Shown: positions 36,201 through 44,602 of the stretch, in pieces | Layout of the letters: the number at the start of each line of letters is the position of its first letter | How positions within the stretch are numbered: position 1 is the stretch's first letter | Assembly (NCBI GenBank): GCA_946186375.1 | Contig: CAMHMZ010000001.1 | Coordinates: 62,001 to 126,000 of the forward strand | Reading direction: 5' to 3' | Source: an uncultured Clostridia bacterium | GTDB taxonomy: Bacteria; Bacillota; Clostridia; Oscillospirales; Oscillospiraceae | Length of the DNA stretch: 64,000 nt | The notes under the pieces: generated by a model | What the model was told of the DNA's origin: nothing | The model's input: only the letters and a program-made list of their open reading frames with translations | Database searches by the model: none | Program-made: the position numbers and the translations under genes

Positions 36201-39200
36201 ACGAATCTGTGGCGCCGGCTGGATACAGACTCAATACAGAGTGGGTCAAGACATTTAAGATTGAAGAAGATGGAACGATCGTTCGCCTTGACGGCGAAGA
36301 CGCCATCATTGATGAGATCAGCAGAAGTGACCTGCAGTTCAACAAAGAAGGCGTGAAGGGCAACAACTACGAGCCTCTGCCCGGAGTTGTGTTTAAGCTC
36401 ACGAACGTTGAGACCGGCGAAAGTCATATTGTTGTGACAGACGTCAACGGTTCGTTCGACAGTGCATCCAACCCGCACTCCTACAAGACGAACGCCAACG
36501 ACGCGGCTCTGCTGCCTGACGGAACGCTTGACGAGAGCAAGATCGATCCAGAAGCCGGCATTTGGTTCGGCGGCGGACGTCCTGTTGACCAGGCACCTAA
36601 TGGTATGACAGTCGGTGCTCTCACCTGCGGAACTTATCTGCTGGAAGAGCTCGAGTGTGAAGGGAACAGACGTTACGACCTCTGCGACCCGAACCCGCTT
36701 ACTGTCATCATTTACAAGAGGCCTATTACAAGCGAATCCTATCACTTCGGCACAGTTACTGACTCTGCTCCTGAAGGCATCAGAACAGTCCTCCTCGATA
36801 AGGACACTCAGATCCATCAGGCCGCCGCAGACGGAAAGATCACTCTGATCGACACCGTTTCGTTTGACGGCGTAAGGCTCGGTAAGACTTACACTGTGAA
36901 GGGCGTTCTTATGGATAAGGCGACCGAGGCACCGCTCGTTGTTGACGGAAAGACCATCGAGGCCGAGAAGACGTTCGTTGCGATGGCAACAAGCGGAACA
37001 GTGAACATCGCGTTCACGTTTGATGCTTCCGAACTCGCTGGCCGCACGGTGGTTGCTTTTGAGAAACTTTATCTCGGAACGAAGCTCCTGGCTGAGCATG
37101 AAGATATCGACAGCGAAGACCAGACAGTTTCCTTCCCGAGCATCAGAACGATCGCCCATAACGAAAAGAACGGAAAGATGATTGACGCTTCTGAGGAAAT
37201 CACCCTTATTGACACCGTGTACTACTCCAACCTCGAGCCTGGTGTAACGTACGAGCTCAAGGCTCAGCTGATGGATGCAGACACCGGTAAAGAACTCAGA
37301 GACGACAACAATGATCCGATCGTAGCTACGGCTACATTCAAGCCGAAATCCAGAAATGGTCAGGCTGATGTGACATTCAGAATCAAGGCATCTGTAATTG
37401 AAGGAAAGATCGGCGTGGTCTTTGAAGAGCTTTACATTGGCCCTGTGAAGATCGCGGACCACAAAGATATTGACGATGAAGACCAGACGATCTACTTCCC
37501 GAAGATCCGCACAACGCTGGCAGACAGCGCAGGCGCAAAGATCATTTATGCCGGCGAAAACGTCGAGCTGATTGACGTTGTGAAGTATGAAGGTGTAGTG
37601 CCTGGGCAGACTTACAAGCTCACAGGAACGCTTATGAGCCGCGAAACCGGTTCGGCCATCCTCGACAAGAACGGCGATAAGATCGAATCTTCCGCCTCGT
37701 TCACAGCGAAAGAGTCTTCAGGCACAGTAGAAGTCAAGTTTGTATTCGACGCTTCTGCGTTGGATGGCAGCGTTCTCGTCGCTTACGAGACGCTATTTGA
37801 CGAGAATGGACCTGTTGTGTCTCACGAGGATATCAACGATGAAGGCCAGACGGTAAGAATTCCGTCCGTAAAGACAAGCGCACATGACGCCGCTGGTAAC
37901 AGCGAGCTTTATGCCGACGAGGTCGTAACGATCATTGACGACGTCAAGTACGACGCGCTGATCGTTGGCGAGAAGTACACCGTCAAGGGTGTGCTGATGG
38001 ACAAGGAAACCGGAGCGGAAGTTCTGAAAGCAAACGGAAAGCCCGTTGTGGCTGAGAAGACATTTGTTGCTGAAGCCGAATCCGGCACGATCAGCCTCAC
38101 GTTCGAACTGAAGCGCATGGATCTGGCTGGACGCACATTGGTCGCGTTTGAGAAGCTGTACTACGGTGAAGCGCTCATTGCTGACCACAGCGATATCGAC
38201 GACGAAGACCAGACAATCCACTTCCCGAAGATTCGCACGAGCTTCGTTGACGATGCCGAGCATCATGTCGCGCAGGTTGGAACAGTAAAACTTACTGACC
38301 ACGTATACTATGAGAACCTGAAGCCTGGCCATGAGTACACCGTAACTGGTGCGTTGGTCAGACGCGTAAACGGCAAGGCTGTGAAGTTGCTTGACGAAAG
38401 CGGCGACCAGTATGTGGCTGAAGCGAAATTCAAGGCTGACGAAAACGGAAGCGGTGTGGTCGACATCGTATTTGAGATCGACAGCACACAGCTCGCCGAT
38501 CAGTCGGTGGTTGCTTTTGAGAAGCTACTTGATCTTGATCGTGTTATCGCGCTGCATGAAGATGTTGACGACGAGGACCAGACGGTACACTTCCCGACGA
38601 TCTCCACCGTTGCAACAGACGGCAAGCGTAACAAGATAGTTGACGTTTCTCACGGGAAGAACGCCAAGATCAAGGACGTTGTTCGTTATAAGAACCTCGT
38701 TCCCGGACTTGAGTACACGGTTTCCGGCGTACTTAGAGTGAAGGAAAACGGCGGCGTTGTGAAAGACGCCAATGGTGAAGCAATCGTCTCTGAAGTGAAA
38801 TTCACTCCTGAGAAGAGTTCTGGAAAGGTGACTGTAGAGTTCTCCATCCCGTATGAGAGCGTTCAGGGTAAGCATCTCGTAGCAATTGAAACATTGCTCC
38901 TTGATGCAAGCACGGTCGCTGTACACGACGATATGGAAGACGAGGATCAGACGGTTTATGTGCCGTATGAGCAGAAGGTCTACAAGTACAACGCAACGAA
39001 CCACAAGCCCGTTGCCGGTGCTGAATTTGAAATCACAGATATCACATTCGGTGCGGCGGAGAATGGCCAGGTTCAGACGGCTATCTCCGACAAGACAGGC
39101 TATGTCTACTTCGACGGTCTGCCCGGCCATGAATACGCGCTCAAGGAAACGCGTCTGCCTGCGGGTTACATTGCAATGGGCCCGACAGAGTTCTTCGTGA

Positions 39201-40051
39201 CTGTAAAGGAAGACGGCTCTCTGGAAGGCGATCTGGAGATCGGCAACGTCCGAGGCGGTACAGTTGTTATCACGAAGGTCGACGTCATCACAGGCGATCC
39301 TGTTGAGGGCTGCGAAGTCACTATCTACAGAATCAAAGAGAAGGTAGACAAGAAGGCAACTCAGAAAGCCATTGAAGAGGCTGCCGCAAAGGCTGGCGTT
39401 CCTGTTGAAGAGTTCGACTCCTCCAAGGTCGAGCCGATCATGAAGGAAGCAAGCCGCAAAGAAGTGTTCAAGCAGACTACCGACAAGAACGGACGCATCT
39501 ACTTCTACACAACGACTCCTGGAAAATACGTGTACAAAGAGACAATGACACGTACAGGCTACTATCTCAACGAAGATGAATACACCTTCGAAGTCGCTGA
39601 AGATCTCACTGTGACCGGAACGGTTCGCTTCCACAACGTACCGTTCGGAACGGTTGTCATCAAGAAGTTCGACAAGTCTGGTGCTCCTCTGCAGGGTGCT
39701 GAGATCGCGATTTACGAAGAGACGACCAACAAGTTCCTTGGTAAGGGTGTGACCGGCGCCAACGGAAGACTCTACTTCGTATCTCCCGGACCCGGAAAGT
39801 ACTACTTTGTAGAAACAAAGGCGCCTGAAGGATACAAACTGATCTCTGATCACTTCCACTTTGAGATTGCTTCGGATTACACCGTGACGGGCACTGTGTC
39901 CATCATCAACGATCGTACTCCGGAGATCACAAAGACAGGCGACACAAACAACATCTGGCTGTGGGTCGGCTTGGCTGCTTTCGCAGTAACCGCGACAGTT
40001 GGAATCGGCATCTACTTCCTGAAAGGGAAGAAGAGCCGCAAAGAGGAGTAA
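30245..40051 (+). CDS. Giant wall-anchored adhesin with SpaA and VaFE repeats
   Basis: A 3268-residue surface protein. Signal peptide 1-35 (AYA-A). Residues about 50-240 look like a thioester domain, with the cysteine in 'PVYCMQPY' and a glutamine in 'AALQAMIFD' as bond partners; such domains attach covalently to host surfaces. Two SpaA/Cna-B-like domains follow (about 400-640), then twelve tandem units of about 112 residues (644-2023), each with 'RGG..V.K.D', 'GAEFTIYN', 'LLPYG.Y..KETKAP.GY.L'. Six VaFE-type repeats (2179-2906; 'VAFEKL', 'HEDIDDEDQT') should form internal ester bonds. Three SpaA domains follow (2910-3225). The sorting signal is 'ITKTGD' (about 3228), then a membrane helix and a basic tail. 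No sortase gene is in the window. Likely role: attachment or mating-pair contact. Confidence 0.85.
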   Translation: MKISSKRIISFILFFVMLATCLPTGAMVPEAYAADEAYRQETTGYFTMKNRDVKIMGKLPYRFIKPGTNEQSGQGQFGPDTGVDVVYFHQLTINNVKTPVYCMQPYANAGSYYTPNNEQAKTLWNAWKVAHITVYDAYGPYAGDNDEYGNGKATQTLNYNAADIAAHALYWGYPSYIDTNYTNEENQAALQAMIFDISCGFVVTKNGEYVRRRYSKFHTNGDETDVSNYYMSIGFSDPSYGVDNANVIKAYNALLKRMNSSSTNVGIPSFANESSIGVNDDDANIIDLSFDSATNKYKATVTDSLGFAKYYDFEETKNGITVEQNGNKVTISVDKSTVDGWNAGSIHKMSTKKSNTPNVNVSVNDVNLYGDTSDTNYQAMVMYIGETPEQQKPKAYIAVRAESMGEAQLIKVSDNPDLTSGNDCYSLAGAVYGVYKKKADANNGENEVGRLTTKANGKSNVLDLSAGNYWVKELTAPKGFALDTVAHKITVEPGETAILNVTDEAKSDPVPIWLKKVDAAIGTEGETSGKMGLAGAEFTVKYYDGIYNTVAKAEESGDPTRTWVIKTNENGVADLRRESCFVSGDDLYYDGGEVAIPIGTVVIQETKAPAGYILNAKKFLVKIDESGSASVIETYNAPIIPETAIKGGVKVKKVDEERAAGQGNATLAGAEFTIYNKCGKSVIVDGTTYANNAAVKTIETNSNGVASTAKDLLPYGTYLIKETKASPGYKINSDWSKTFTISENEVIIDLDTMPEPLIRGGLKLNKIDHELSGGQGAAELGGAKFTIYNASDKPVVVEGTTYAVGAAVKVIETNDSGVATTGNGILPYGTYTVKETKAPKGYKLNSTWSATVNITTASVVTVDNNCPDDVIRGGAKVTKSDVERADGQGNGTYEGAEFTIYNKSGKPVVVAGKTYADGAAVGKIVTDGTGSGSTAADLLPYGSYTMKETKAPAGYKLNTEWSKDFTIRTEGSIANAGICKDEILRGGISIKKIDSVTTSAQGNATLAGAEFSIYNASDKPVMIDGTEYAKGALVKVITANSSGVASTGNGVLPYGKYTVKETKAPTGYKLNSSWSATVEVNKANVIAGPDCPEPVIRGGVKVTKSDVERGAGQGNGTFKGAVFTIYNASTHNVTVEGKDCAPGAVVKTIETNDAGVASTAADLLPYGKYTMKETKAPAGYKLNTEWSKEFTITTDGNIVNAGTCTDEILRGGLKVTKIDKTSTTAQGAAELKGAEFTIYNASDKPVVVEGHTYAVGEAVKTIVVKDNGVASTAKDLLPYGKYTVKETKAPKGYNLNTSWSKTVTISSANVIVDAATCPDTVILGRVRVQKKDADMNTLQGDAIFKGAQFTIYNENEAPVTVNGTSYEKGAAVLMIEASEAGVATSAKVLPYGKYSIKETKAPVGYKLNAEWRQEFTIAEENVIVEVGTCAEPIIRGGINVQKVDADQSANPQGGAVYAGAEFTIYNASGNPVLVEGNVYAAGDAVKTIIADETGFAQTEKDLLPYGTYTVKETKAPAGYMLNEDWSSTVKVTKQNTRVFAGQCPNIVMRGGIKVVKQDAEHDGIQGEATFEGAEFTIYNNSGKSVVVDGETLENGAAVKTIVTDETGMAATAIDLLPYGKYIVRETKAPVGYDLNRDFEVEVFVNSNEFMFDAGVCKDNVTRGGLSVQKMDAGLDAAHPYGDASFEGIVFSISNASANDVVVGGETFAPGAEITQIVTDKTGFATTENDLLPYGKYTVREISIPEGNGYALNENYVSTVMVDTYHVVIEANPCKDEGNIFGSIRISKFDADTLLAKPQGDASLAGAKFVIINESKNPVIVDGHTYGVGDEIMEVTTDENGVAVTEQVFPMGTYRVKEVEPSEGYLNNDDWSAVAVIREDGQQYDISFDDSCKEIVIRGGVLVQKLDKDTNENHGIGGLEMKDAEFIIINRSAEPVVVNGISVNPYDGEFDLNSIDESAVVMRIYTDEDAVASTGDHDLPYGTYEIHESVAPAGYRLNTEWVKTFKIEEDGTIVRLDGEDAIIDEISRSDLQFNKEGVKGNNYEPLPGVVFKLTNVETGESHIVVTDVNGSFDSASNPHSYKTNANDAALLPDGTLDESKIDPEAGIWFGGGRPVDQAPNGMTVGALTCGTYLLEELECEGNRRYDLCDPNPLTVIIYKRPITSESYHFGTVTDSAPEGIRTVLLDKDTQIHQAAADGKITLIDTVSFDGVRLGKTYTVKGVLMDKATEAPLVVDGKTIEAEKTFVAMATSGTVNIAFTFDASELAGRTVVAFEKLYLGTKLLAEHEDIDSEDQTVSFPSIRTIAHNEKNGKMIDASEEITLIDTVYYSNLEPGVTYELKAQLMDADTGKELRDDNNDPIVATATFKPKSRNGQADVTFRIKASVIEGKIGVVFEELYIGPVKIADHKDIDDEDQTIYFPKIRTTLADSAGAKIIYAGENVELIDVVKYEGVVPGQTYKLTGTLMSRETGSAILDKNGDKIESSASFTAKESSGTVEVKFVFDASALDGSVLVAYETLFDENGPVVSHEDINDEGQTVRIPSVKTSAHDAAGNSELYADEVVTIIDDVKYDALIVGEKYTVKGVLMDKETGAEVLKANGKPVVAEKTFVAEAESGTISLTFELKRMDLAGRTLVAFEKLYYGEALIADHSDIDDEDQTIHFPKIRTSFVDDAEHHVAQVGTVKLTDHVYYENLKPGHEYTVTGALVRRVNGKAVKLLDESGDQYVAEAKFKADENGSGVVDIVFEIDSTQLADQSVVAFEKLLDLDRVIALHEDVDDEDQTVHFPTISTVATDGKRNKIVDVSHGKNAKIKDVVRYKNLVPGLEYTVSGVLRVKENGGVVKDANGEAIVSEVKFTPEKSSGKVTVEFSIPYESVQGKHLVAIETLLLDASTVAVHDDMEDEDQTVYVPYEQKVYKYNATNHKPVAGAEFEITDITFGAAENGQVQTAISDKTGYVYFDGLPGHEYALKETRLPAGYIAMGPTEFFVTVKEDGSLEGDLEIGNVRGGTVVITKVDVITGDPVEGCEVTIYRIKEKVDKKATQKAIEEAAAKAGVPVEEFDSSKVEPIMKEASRKEVFKQTTDKNGRIYFYTTTPGKYVYKETMTRTGYYLNEDEYTFEVAEDLTVTGTVRFHNVPFGTVVIKKFDKSGAPLQGAEIAIYEETTNKFLGKGVTGANGRLYFVSPGPGKYYFVETKAPEGYKLISDHFHFEIASDYTVTGTVSIINDRTPEITKTGDTNNIWLWVGLAAFAVTATVGIGIYFLKGKKSRKEE

Positions 40052-40064
40052 TTCTCCGAAAGAC

Positions 40065-40102
40065 ATCGGAGGCGGGCATCCGCCCGTCTCCGATATTTTT
40101 TT
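40065..40102 (+). terminator. Rho-independent terminator
   Basis: ATCGGAGGCGGG pairs with CCCGTCTCCGAT (one G-U pair), loop CATCCG, followed by ATTTTTTT. Confidence 0.9.
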
Positions 40103-40172
40103 GCACATGGATGACAAACACGATAAATACAGGTAAAAACATAACACTACTTTATTAAAGGAGGCTTTTATT

Positions 40173-41321
40173 ATGCCACAGAAAGCAAAAAAAGAGCAGA
40201 ATGATGTCCTTGACCGTCTGGACAAGGATGTAAACCCTGAAATGGAAATGTCCGCTGCACCGGCCAAGGCCGAGGAGCAGAACGCCGAAGCTTCCGCTCC
40301 GGCGAGCAGAAAGAAGGAACGCGCCAAGGCAAATGAGGCGCGAGTATCCCGTGAACAGAGGCTGGCCGATGAGCAGGCCGAGCTGACAGCAGAAAGCAGC
40401 ATCCGCTCTGCCATCAAAGCGGGAACCGTATTTAGCGGAGTAGCATCTGCCGTTGAGGTTATCAAAGGCAAGGGCGAGGAAGAGGAAGTGGCACTGATCG
40501 TGCTGCTGAACCGTACCGTTAAGGTGGTTATCCCGTTCGCAGATCTGTTCACCTACAATCCAATTGAGATGAAGACCGTTGATCTTTCCTCTCCTGAGGG
40601 CCGCCGCGAGTATATCAAGCGCAAGCGTGCTTTTGCTGAGAAGATGATTGGCGCTTCTATCTCGTTCACAATCTCCAACGTATTCCCCGATGGGATCGTC
40701 ATGACCACTCTCGGCTCTCGTGCGGACGCCATGAAGCGCATGAGCAAGAGGATCTTCTCCGGCCAGAACCCGCGCTGCAAGGTTGGCGACATCGGAGATG
40801 CCGTCATCACGGCCGTTTCCAGACACGCCATTGCGGTCGAGTTCAACGGTGTGGACGTTGTGATTCCGCAGTACAAGCTGACCCTGCGCTGGATGCTCTA
40901 TGTCCAGGAGTACTACTCCATCGGCGACAAGATTCGCGTAAAGGTCCGTCAGATCGATCTGGCCGAAAACGGCGACGTGAAGGCTGTTGTGCTGGATCCC
41001 ATCGCATGCGAGCTGGCCGACTCGAAGGAGCGCTATGCGCTTCTCAAGGATGGTTCTCGCGTTCGCGGCATTGTGACGAATGTATATCGTCCCGTCGGCA
41101 CGCGTAACATCTTCATCTATGCCTGGCTGCCGCAGTGGGAGATCCCCGCAAAGATTCTCCGTATCAACGCGAACGATTTCGGTCGTGAGATTAAGGCCGG
41201 CACGCAGCTTCGTCTCGAGGTCGCCGGACACGATGAGAACGGTTACGTCACCTGCATCGCTCTGAGCGAGCATGGAAACGGCGGCATGTTCAACAGGAGC
41301 CGTCCTGTTAACAACCACTAA
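40173..41321 (+). CDS. S1-domain RNA-binding-like protein
   Basis: A 382-residue cytosolic protein with a very strong ribosome binding site (AAAGGAGG). The N-terminal 75 residues are A/K/E-rich and disordered. The centre (about 85-190) is a beta-rich region. Residues about 205-275 fit the S1 fold ('VGDIGDAVITAVSRHAIAVE', 'YSIGDKIRVKVRQIDL'), and a second, looser OB-like unit follows ('LLKDGSRVRGIVTNVYR'). S1 domains bind RNA or single-stranded DNA. It sits just upstream of the prgI-virB4 pair but is separated from it by a hairpin. A role in element gene control or DNA handling is inference. Confidence 0.6.
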   Translation: MPQKAKKEQNDVLDRLDKDVNPEMEMSAAPAKAEEQNAEASAPASRKKERAKANEARVSREQRLADEQAELTAESSIRSAIKAGTVFSGVASAVEVIKGKGEEEEVALIVLLNRTVKVVIPFADLFTYNPIEMKTVDLSSPEGRREYIKRKRAFAEKMIGASISFTISNVFPDGIVMTTLGSRADAMKRMSKRIFSGQNPRCKVGDIGDAVITAVSRHAIAVEFNGVDVVIPQYKLTLRWMLYVQEYYSIGDKIRVKVRQIDLAENGDVKAVVLDPIACELADSKERYALLKDGSRVRGIVTNVYRPVGTRNIFIYAWLPQWEIPAKILRINANDFGREIKAGTQLRLEVAGHDENGYVTCIALSEHGNGGMFNRSRPVNNH

Positions 41322-41327
41322 AATGAC

Positions 41328-41370
41328 GCCATCCCTGCGAGAACGATCCTGCAGGGATGGCTAAACAAAA
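41328..41370 (+). terminator. Terminator or attenuator hairpin
   Basis: Perfect 11-bp stem GCCATCCCTGC / GCAGGGATGGC (41328-41338 and 41351-41361) with a 12-nt loop, followed by an A-rich rather than T-rich tail. It ends 31 nt before the PrgI-like start codon, so it may act as an mRNA stabiliser or processing site rather than a strict terminator. Confidence 0.5.
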
Positions 41371-41392
41371 ACAAGAAGGGGTTGTGATAAAT

Positions 41393-42097
41393 ATGTCTGA
41401 GAAAGGAAACAACGAACTCAGAGTGTATTACATACCTGACAATTTTATAGGCGAGTCTCGCATTTTAGGCGGCCGCATCAATGTGAGATATCTATTCGAC
41501 GCCGTTGTGCTTGCAGCTCTATTCTTCTTGCTTCTCGGAGCACCAATCGCGCTTCTCGCGATGAAAAACGCTCCAACGCAGTATCGTATCGGAGTAGCTA
41601 TCATTTCGGCTGCACCGGGTATTATGCTTGGCATGGCAGGCTTCAATGGCGATCCGTTTTCTGTTTTTCTAGTCAACGTGTTTTCCTGGCTCAAGCAAAG
41701 TGCTGTCAGGATCTATAACGAAAACCCGAGGCGTCTTGGCACAGACCCGGTCAAAGCGTCCTACGAAGCGCGCAAGCGCATGGACAAGTTTGTGACCATG
41801 GTCGAGGATTATCAACAGGCGCGAATCGACAAGAAAAATGCTGAGGAATTCATTGAAGGCAAAACCTTCAATTTCCAATACGACCCGTCGATCGACGGCT
41901 ATCTCAAGGACACGGGTGACTACACAGACGACGCGATAGGCTCCGGTGACTACTGGCCCGTGGCCGACATCGAAATTGAATCTGGAAGCGATCTGGACGG
42001 TCTGGAGAGCCTTTTGAATAGTGATTGGTATAACGAGCTTGCTACAAGCAGCGAGCGAAATAACGGCGCCTCAGACGCCGCAGAAGGGGAGGAGTAA
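41393..42097 (+). CDS. PrgI-like (VirB3-type) membrane protein
   Basis: About 234 residues. I choose the ATG at 41393 (MSEKGNNELRVYYIPDNF), preceded by GAAGGGG, over an in-frame ATG at 41357 that lies inside the hairpin. The sequence has two adjacent membrane helices at about 35-75 (VVLAALFFLLLGAPIALLAM, then IGVAIISAAPGIMLGMAGF), the plan of PrgI/VirB3 proteins that sit beside VirB4. The C-terminal half is a polar cytoplasmic tail rich in acidic residues. It ends 4 nt before virB4, so the two are translated together. Family assignment rests on topology and position. Confidence 0.65.
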   Translation: MSEKGNNELRVYYIPDNFIGESRILGGRINVRYLFDAVVLAALFFLLLGAPIALLAMKNAPTQYRIGVAIISAAPGIMLGMAGFNGDPFSVFLVNVFSWLKQSAVRIYNENPRRLGTDPVKASYEARKRMDKFVTMVEDYQQARIDKKNAEEFIEGKTFNFQYDPSIDGYLKDTGDYTDDAIGSGDYWPVADIEIESGSDLDGLESLLNSDWYNELATSSERNNGASDAAEGEE

Positions 42098-42100
42098 AGC

Positions 42101-44587
42101 ATGGCAAAGAAACTGAAAAGCGTCGCCAGTACGCAGCAATTCCTTCCTGTTCTGGACGTGCGGGATGACATTGTGCTTCTGAAAGATGGAACCTACGCGA
42201 AGCTTATGGAGTTTTCGCCGATCAACTTCGAACTGAGATCTCCGGAGGAGCAAAACCAGATCATAGACGCTTTCGGCTCAGCGCTGAGAACATGGCCGAA
42301 CGACGTGCATATCAAAATCGTGACAACGCCTTCCAATGTAAGCGATTTCGTTGATGAAATTCAGAAATGCATGGAGACAGAGCCGAGCGAAAAATGCAGA
42401 GAGCTCCAGCAAGACCAAATCGACATGCTGGAAAGCATCAGCCAGAATCAGGGTGTAACAAGACGCTTCTTCGTTTCGTTTCCGTATGAGCTCAGCGGCG
42501 GTTTTCGCCGAACCCCGACGTTCAAAGAAATCAAGCAGTCTATGGACCGTCAGGCCAGAAACATTCAGGCAACGCTCGAAAATTGCGGAAACTCCCTTGT
42601 ATCTACGAGTGACAGAGACTACGTGTTGAGCGCGCTTTATACTTGCGCGTGCAAGGCTCAGTCTGACATCATCACATGGGAAGAACGCAAGGCGTATGTG
42701 GTCGACCGATACAAGGAAAAGTTCGGATACAACATCAACGAGAACAGGATCCCTGCGTCAGATTTCTTCGCTCCGGAGCGCATGGACAGCTCGTTTAGCA
42801 TCAACTACATGATCATAGACGGAACGTATGTAGCACATTGTTATCTCCCGTCAAACGCTTATCCTGTGCGCGCTTATGCCGGCTGGCTACAGGTTCTGTT
42901 CAGCTACATGGATGACGTGTATGTGGACTTTTGGATCCACAAAGAATCTGTAAAAGAGATCCAGCCGAAGCTGCAGTTCGCCTTAAAAAACAACAAGATC
43001 AAAGAGAAAAACACTGACGATATCTCGCAGGACTATGACGACATCGAAGCTGCGGTAAACGCCGGTTATTATATCAAGCAAGCGCTTTCTTCCGGTGACG
43101 ACTTCTGCTATATGTCCACAATGCTGACCATTTTTGCCGACTCTCTGGAAGAGTTGAAGAACAAATTCCGCGAGATGTCCAACTACTGCATTCGAAACGA
43201 CATGATGATTCGGTACTGCTCCGCGCAGCAGGATGATTGCTATCTTTCATCACTGCCGTGCATGCCGATCAACAAAGGTATCTTCTCAAAAGCGAAGCGA
43301 AATATCATGGCAATGCAGCTTGGCTCATGCTATCCGTTCACCGCGTATGAACTGTGTGACAAGGGCGGCGTTTTCCTTGGAATCAACGCTCGCTATGGGT
43401 CTCCGGTGTTCGTAAATCTTTTCGATACGGCAAAATATCAAAACGCAAACATGATGATATTCGGGCCTTCAGGCTCTGGTAAAACATACACGCTTCTCTC
43501 GATGCTTCTCAGAATGCGTCAGAAAAACATTCAAGTATTCGTCATCGCGCCGCTCAAAGGTTTTGAGTTTATGCGCGCGTGTACGGCGACTGGCGGCGAG
43601 TTTATTCGCATCAATCCTGGTTCGCCGCAGAACATAAACATCATGGAAATAAGAAAGAAAGACACGTCGGACAGCGACATCATTGACGGCGTTGATGACA
43701 CGGTCAAAGGCTCGATTTTGGTCAACAAGATCCAGCAGTTACACAGATTTTTCTCTCTGATATTCACCGACATGGATGCAATCGAGAAGCAGATTTTGGA
43801 CGAAGCGCTCGTCAAAACTTATGCCCGTTATGGTATCACATCCAGAAACAAGAGTCTCTTGGATCCCGCCAGCGGTCAATATAAAAAGATGCCCATTCTT
43901 GGAGATCTCCACAAAGAACTCGAAAAAATGGGCGAACCAGCTCGCCGCATGTATAACCTGCTTACGCGTTTCGTGACCGGTTCAGCGAAGTCTTTCAACA
44001 TGCCGACGAACGTAAACCTCGACAACAAATTTGTTGTCATTGATGTCTCTGCGCTGACGCCGGAGCTTCTTCCGATAGGAATGTTTATTGCGCTCGACTA
44101 CGTTATGGATAAGGCGCAAGCCGACAGAACGAAGCGCAAAGTAATTGCTATCGACGAGATGTGGAAGCTCATGAAGGCATCTAAAATGTCGTCAGAATTC
44201 GTAGTAGAGGTGTTCAAGATCATTCGTGGTTACGCCGGAAGCGCTATCGGTGCGACGCAGGATCTCGATGACGTTCTCGCAAATGAATTCGGTGCAGCGA
44301 TCATAAACAACAGCAAAACGAAGCTTCTTTTGCCTATGGATAAGAAAGAAGCCGACGCTGTTTCATCTGTAATTGAGCTCACAGCTGAAGAGATGAAGCA
44401 GTTGAAACGAACAGAAACCCAGAGCACTTCGACAGGAAAACGTAAAGCGTCGAAGGCATTAATGGTAGCAAACACGAACCATATTTTCATTAACATTCAA
44501 GCTTCGAAAACGGAGCATGACCTTATTACTACTTCTGCTGACGACCTGCGGAAATTGGCGCACATGAATCAAGCCGAAGTGAGCTAA
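42101..44587 (+). CDS. virB4: VirB4/TraE-type conjugation ATPase
   Basis: An 828-residue ATPase that powers assembly of the secretion channel. The N-terminal 400 residues form the VirB4 N-domain (GVTRRFFVSFPYELSGGFRR). The P-loop 'GPSGSGKT' is at 455-462 and Walker B 'VIAIDEMWKLM' has D685 and E686. The downstream 'GATQDLDDVL' and 'KTKLLLPM' match the family's sensor region. It ends with a coupled gene 16 nt later. It is complete and unbroken, unlike the second VirD4 copy at 51.7 kb. Confidence 0.9.
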   Translation: MAKKLKSVASTQQFLPVLDVRDDIVLLKDGTYAKLMEFSPINFELRSPEEQNQIIDAFGSALRTWPNDVHIKIVTTPSNVSDFVDEIQKCMETEPSEKCRELQQDQIDMLESISQNQGVTRRFFVSFPYELSGGFRRTPTFKEIKQSMDRQARNIQATLENCGNSLVSTSDRDYVLSALYTCACKAQSDIITWEERKAYVVDRYKEKFGYNINENRIPASDFFAPERMDSSFSINYMIIDGTYVAHCYLPSNAYPVRAYAGWLQVLFSYMDDVYVDFWIHKESVKEIQPKLQFALKNNKIKEKNTDDISQDYDDIEAAVNAGYYIKQALSSGDDFCYMSTMLTIFADSLEELKNKFREMSNYCIRNDMMIRYCSAQQDDCYLSSLPCMPINKGIFSKAKRNIMAMQLGSCYPFTAYELCDKGGVFLGINARYGSPVFVNLFDTAKYQNANMMIFGPSGSGKTYTLLSMLLRMRQKNIQVFVIAPLKGFEFMRACTATGGEFIRINPGSPQNINIMEIRKKDTSDSDIIDGVDDTVKGSILVNKIQQLHRFFSLIFTDMDAIEKQILDEALVKTYARYGITSRNKSLLDPASGQYKKMPILGDLHKELEKMGEPARRMYNLLTRFVTGSAKSFNMPTNVNLDNKFVVIDVSALTPELLPIGMFIALDYVMDKAQADRTKRKVIAIDEMWKLMKASKMSSEFVVEVFKIIRGYAGSAIGATQDLDDVLANEFGAAIINNSKTKLLLPMDKKEADAVSSVIELTAEEMKQLKRTETQSTSTGKRKASKALMVANTNHIFINIQASKTEHDLITTSADDLRKLAHMNQAEVS

Positions 44588-44602
44588 GGGGAGGACAAAA
44601 CT

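Noticed and set aside
33380-40552. Long open frames on the minus strand opposite the adhesin gene (33380-34585, 35621-37462, 38525-40552).
   Set aside because: They follow the codon pattern of the repeated plus-strand protein, lack ribosome binding sites and show no domain sense.
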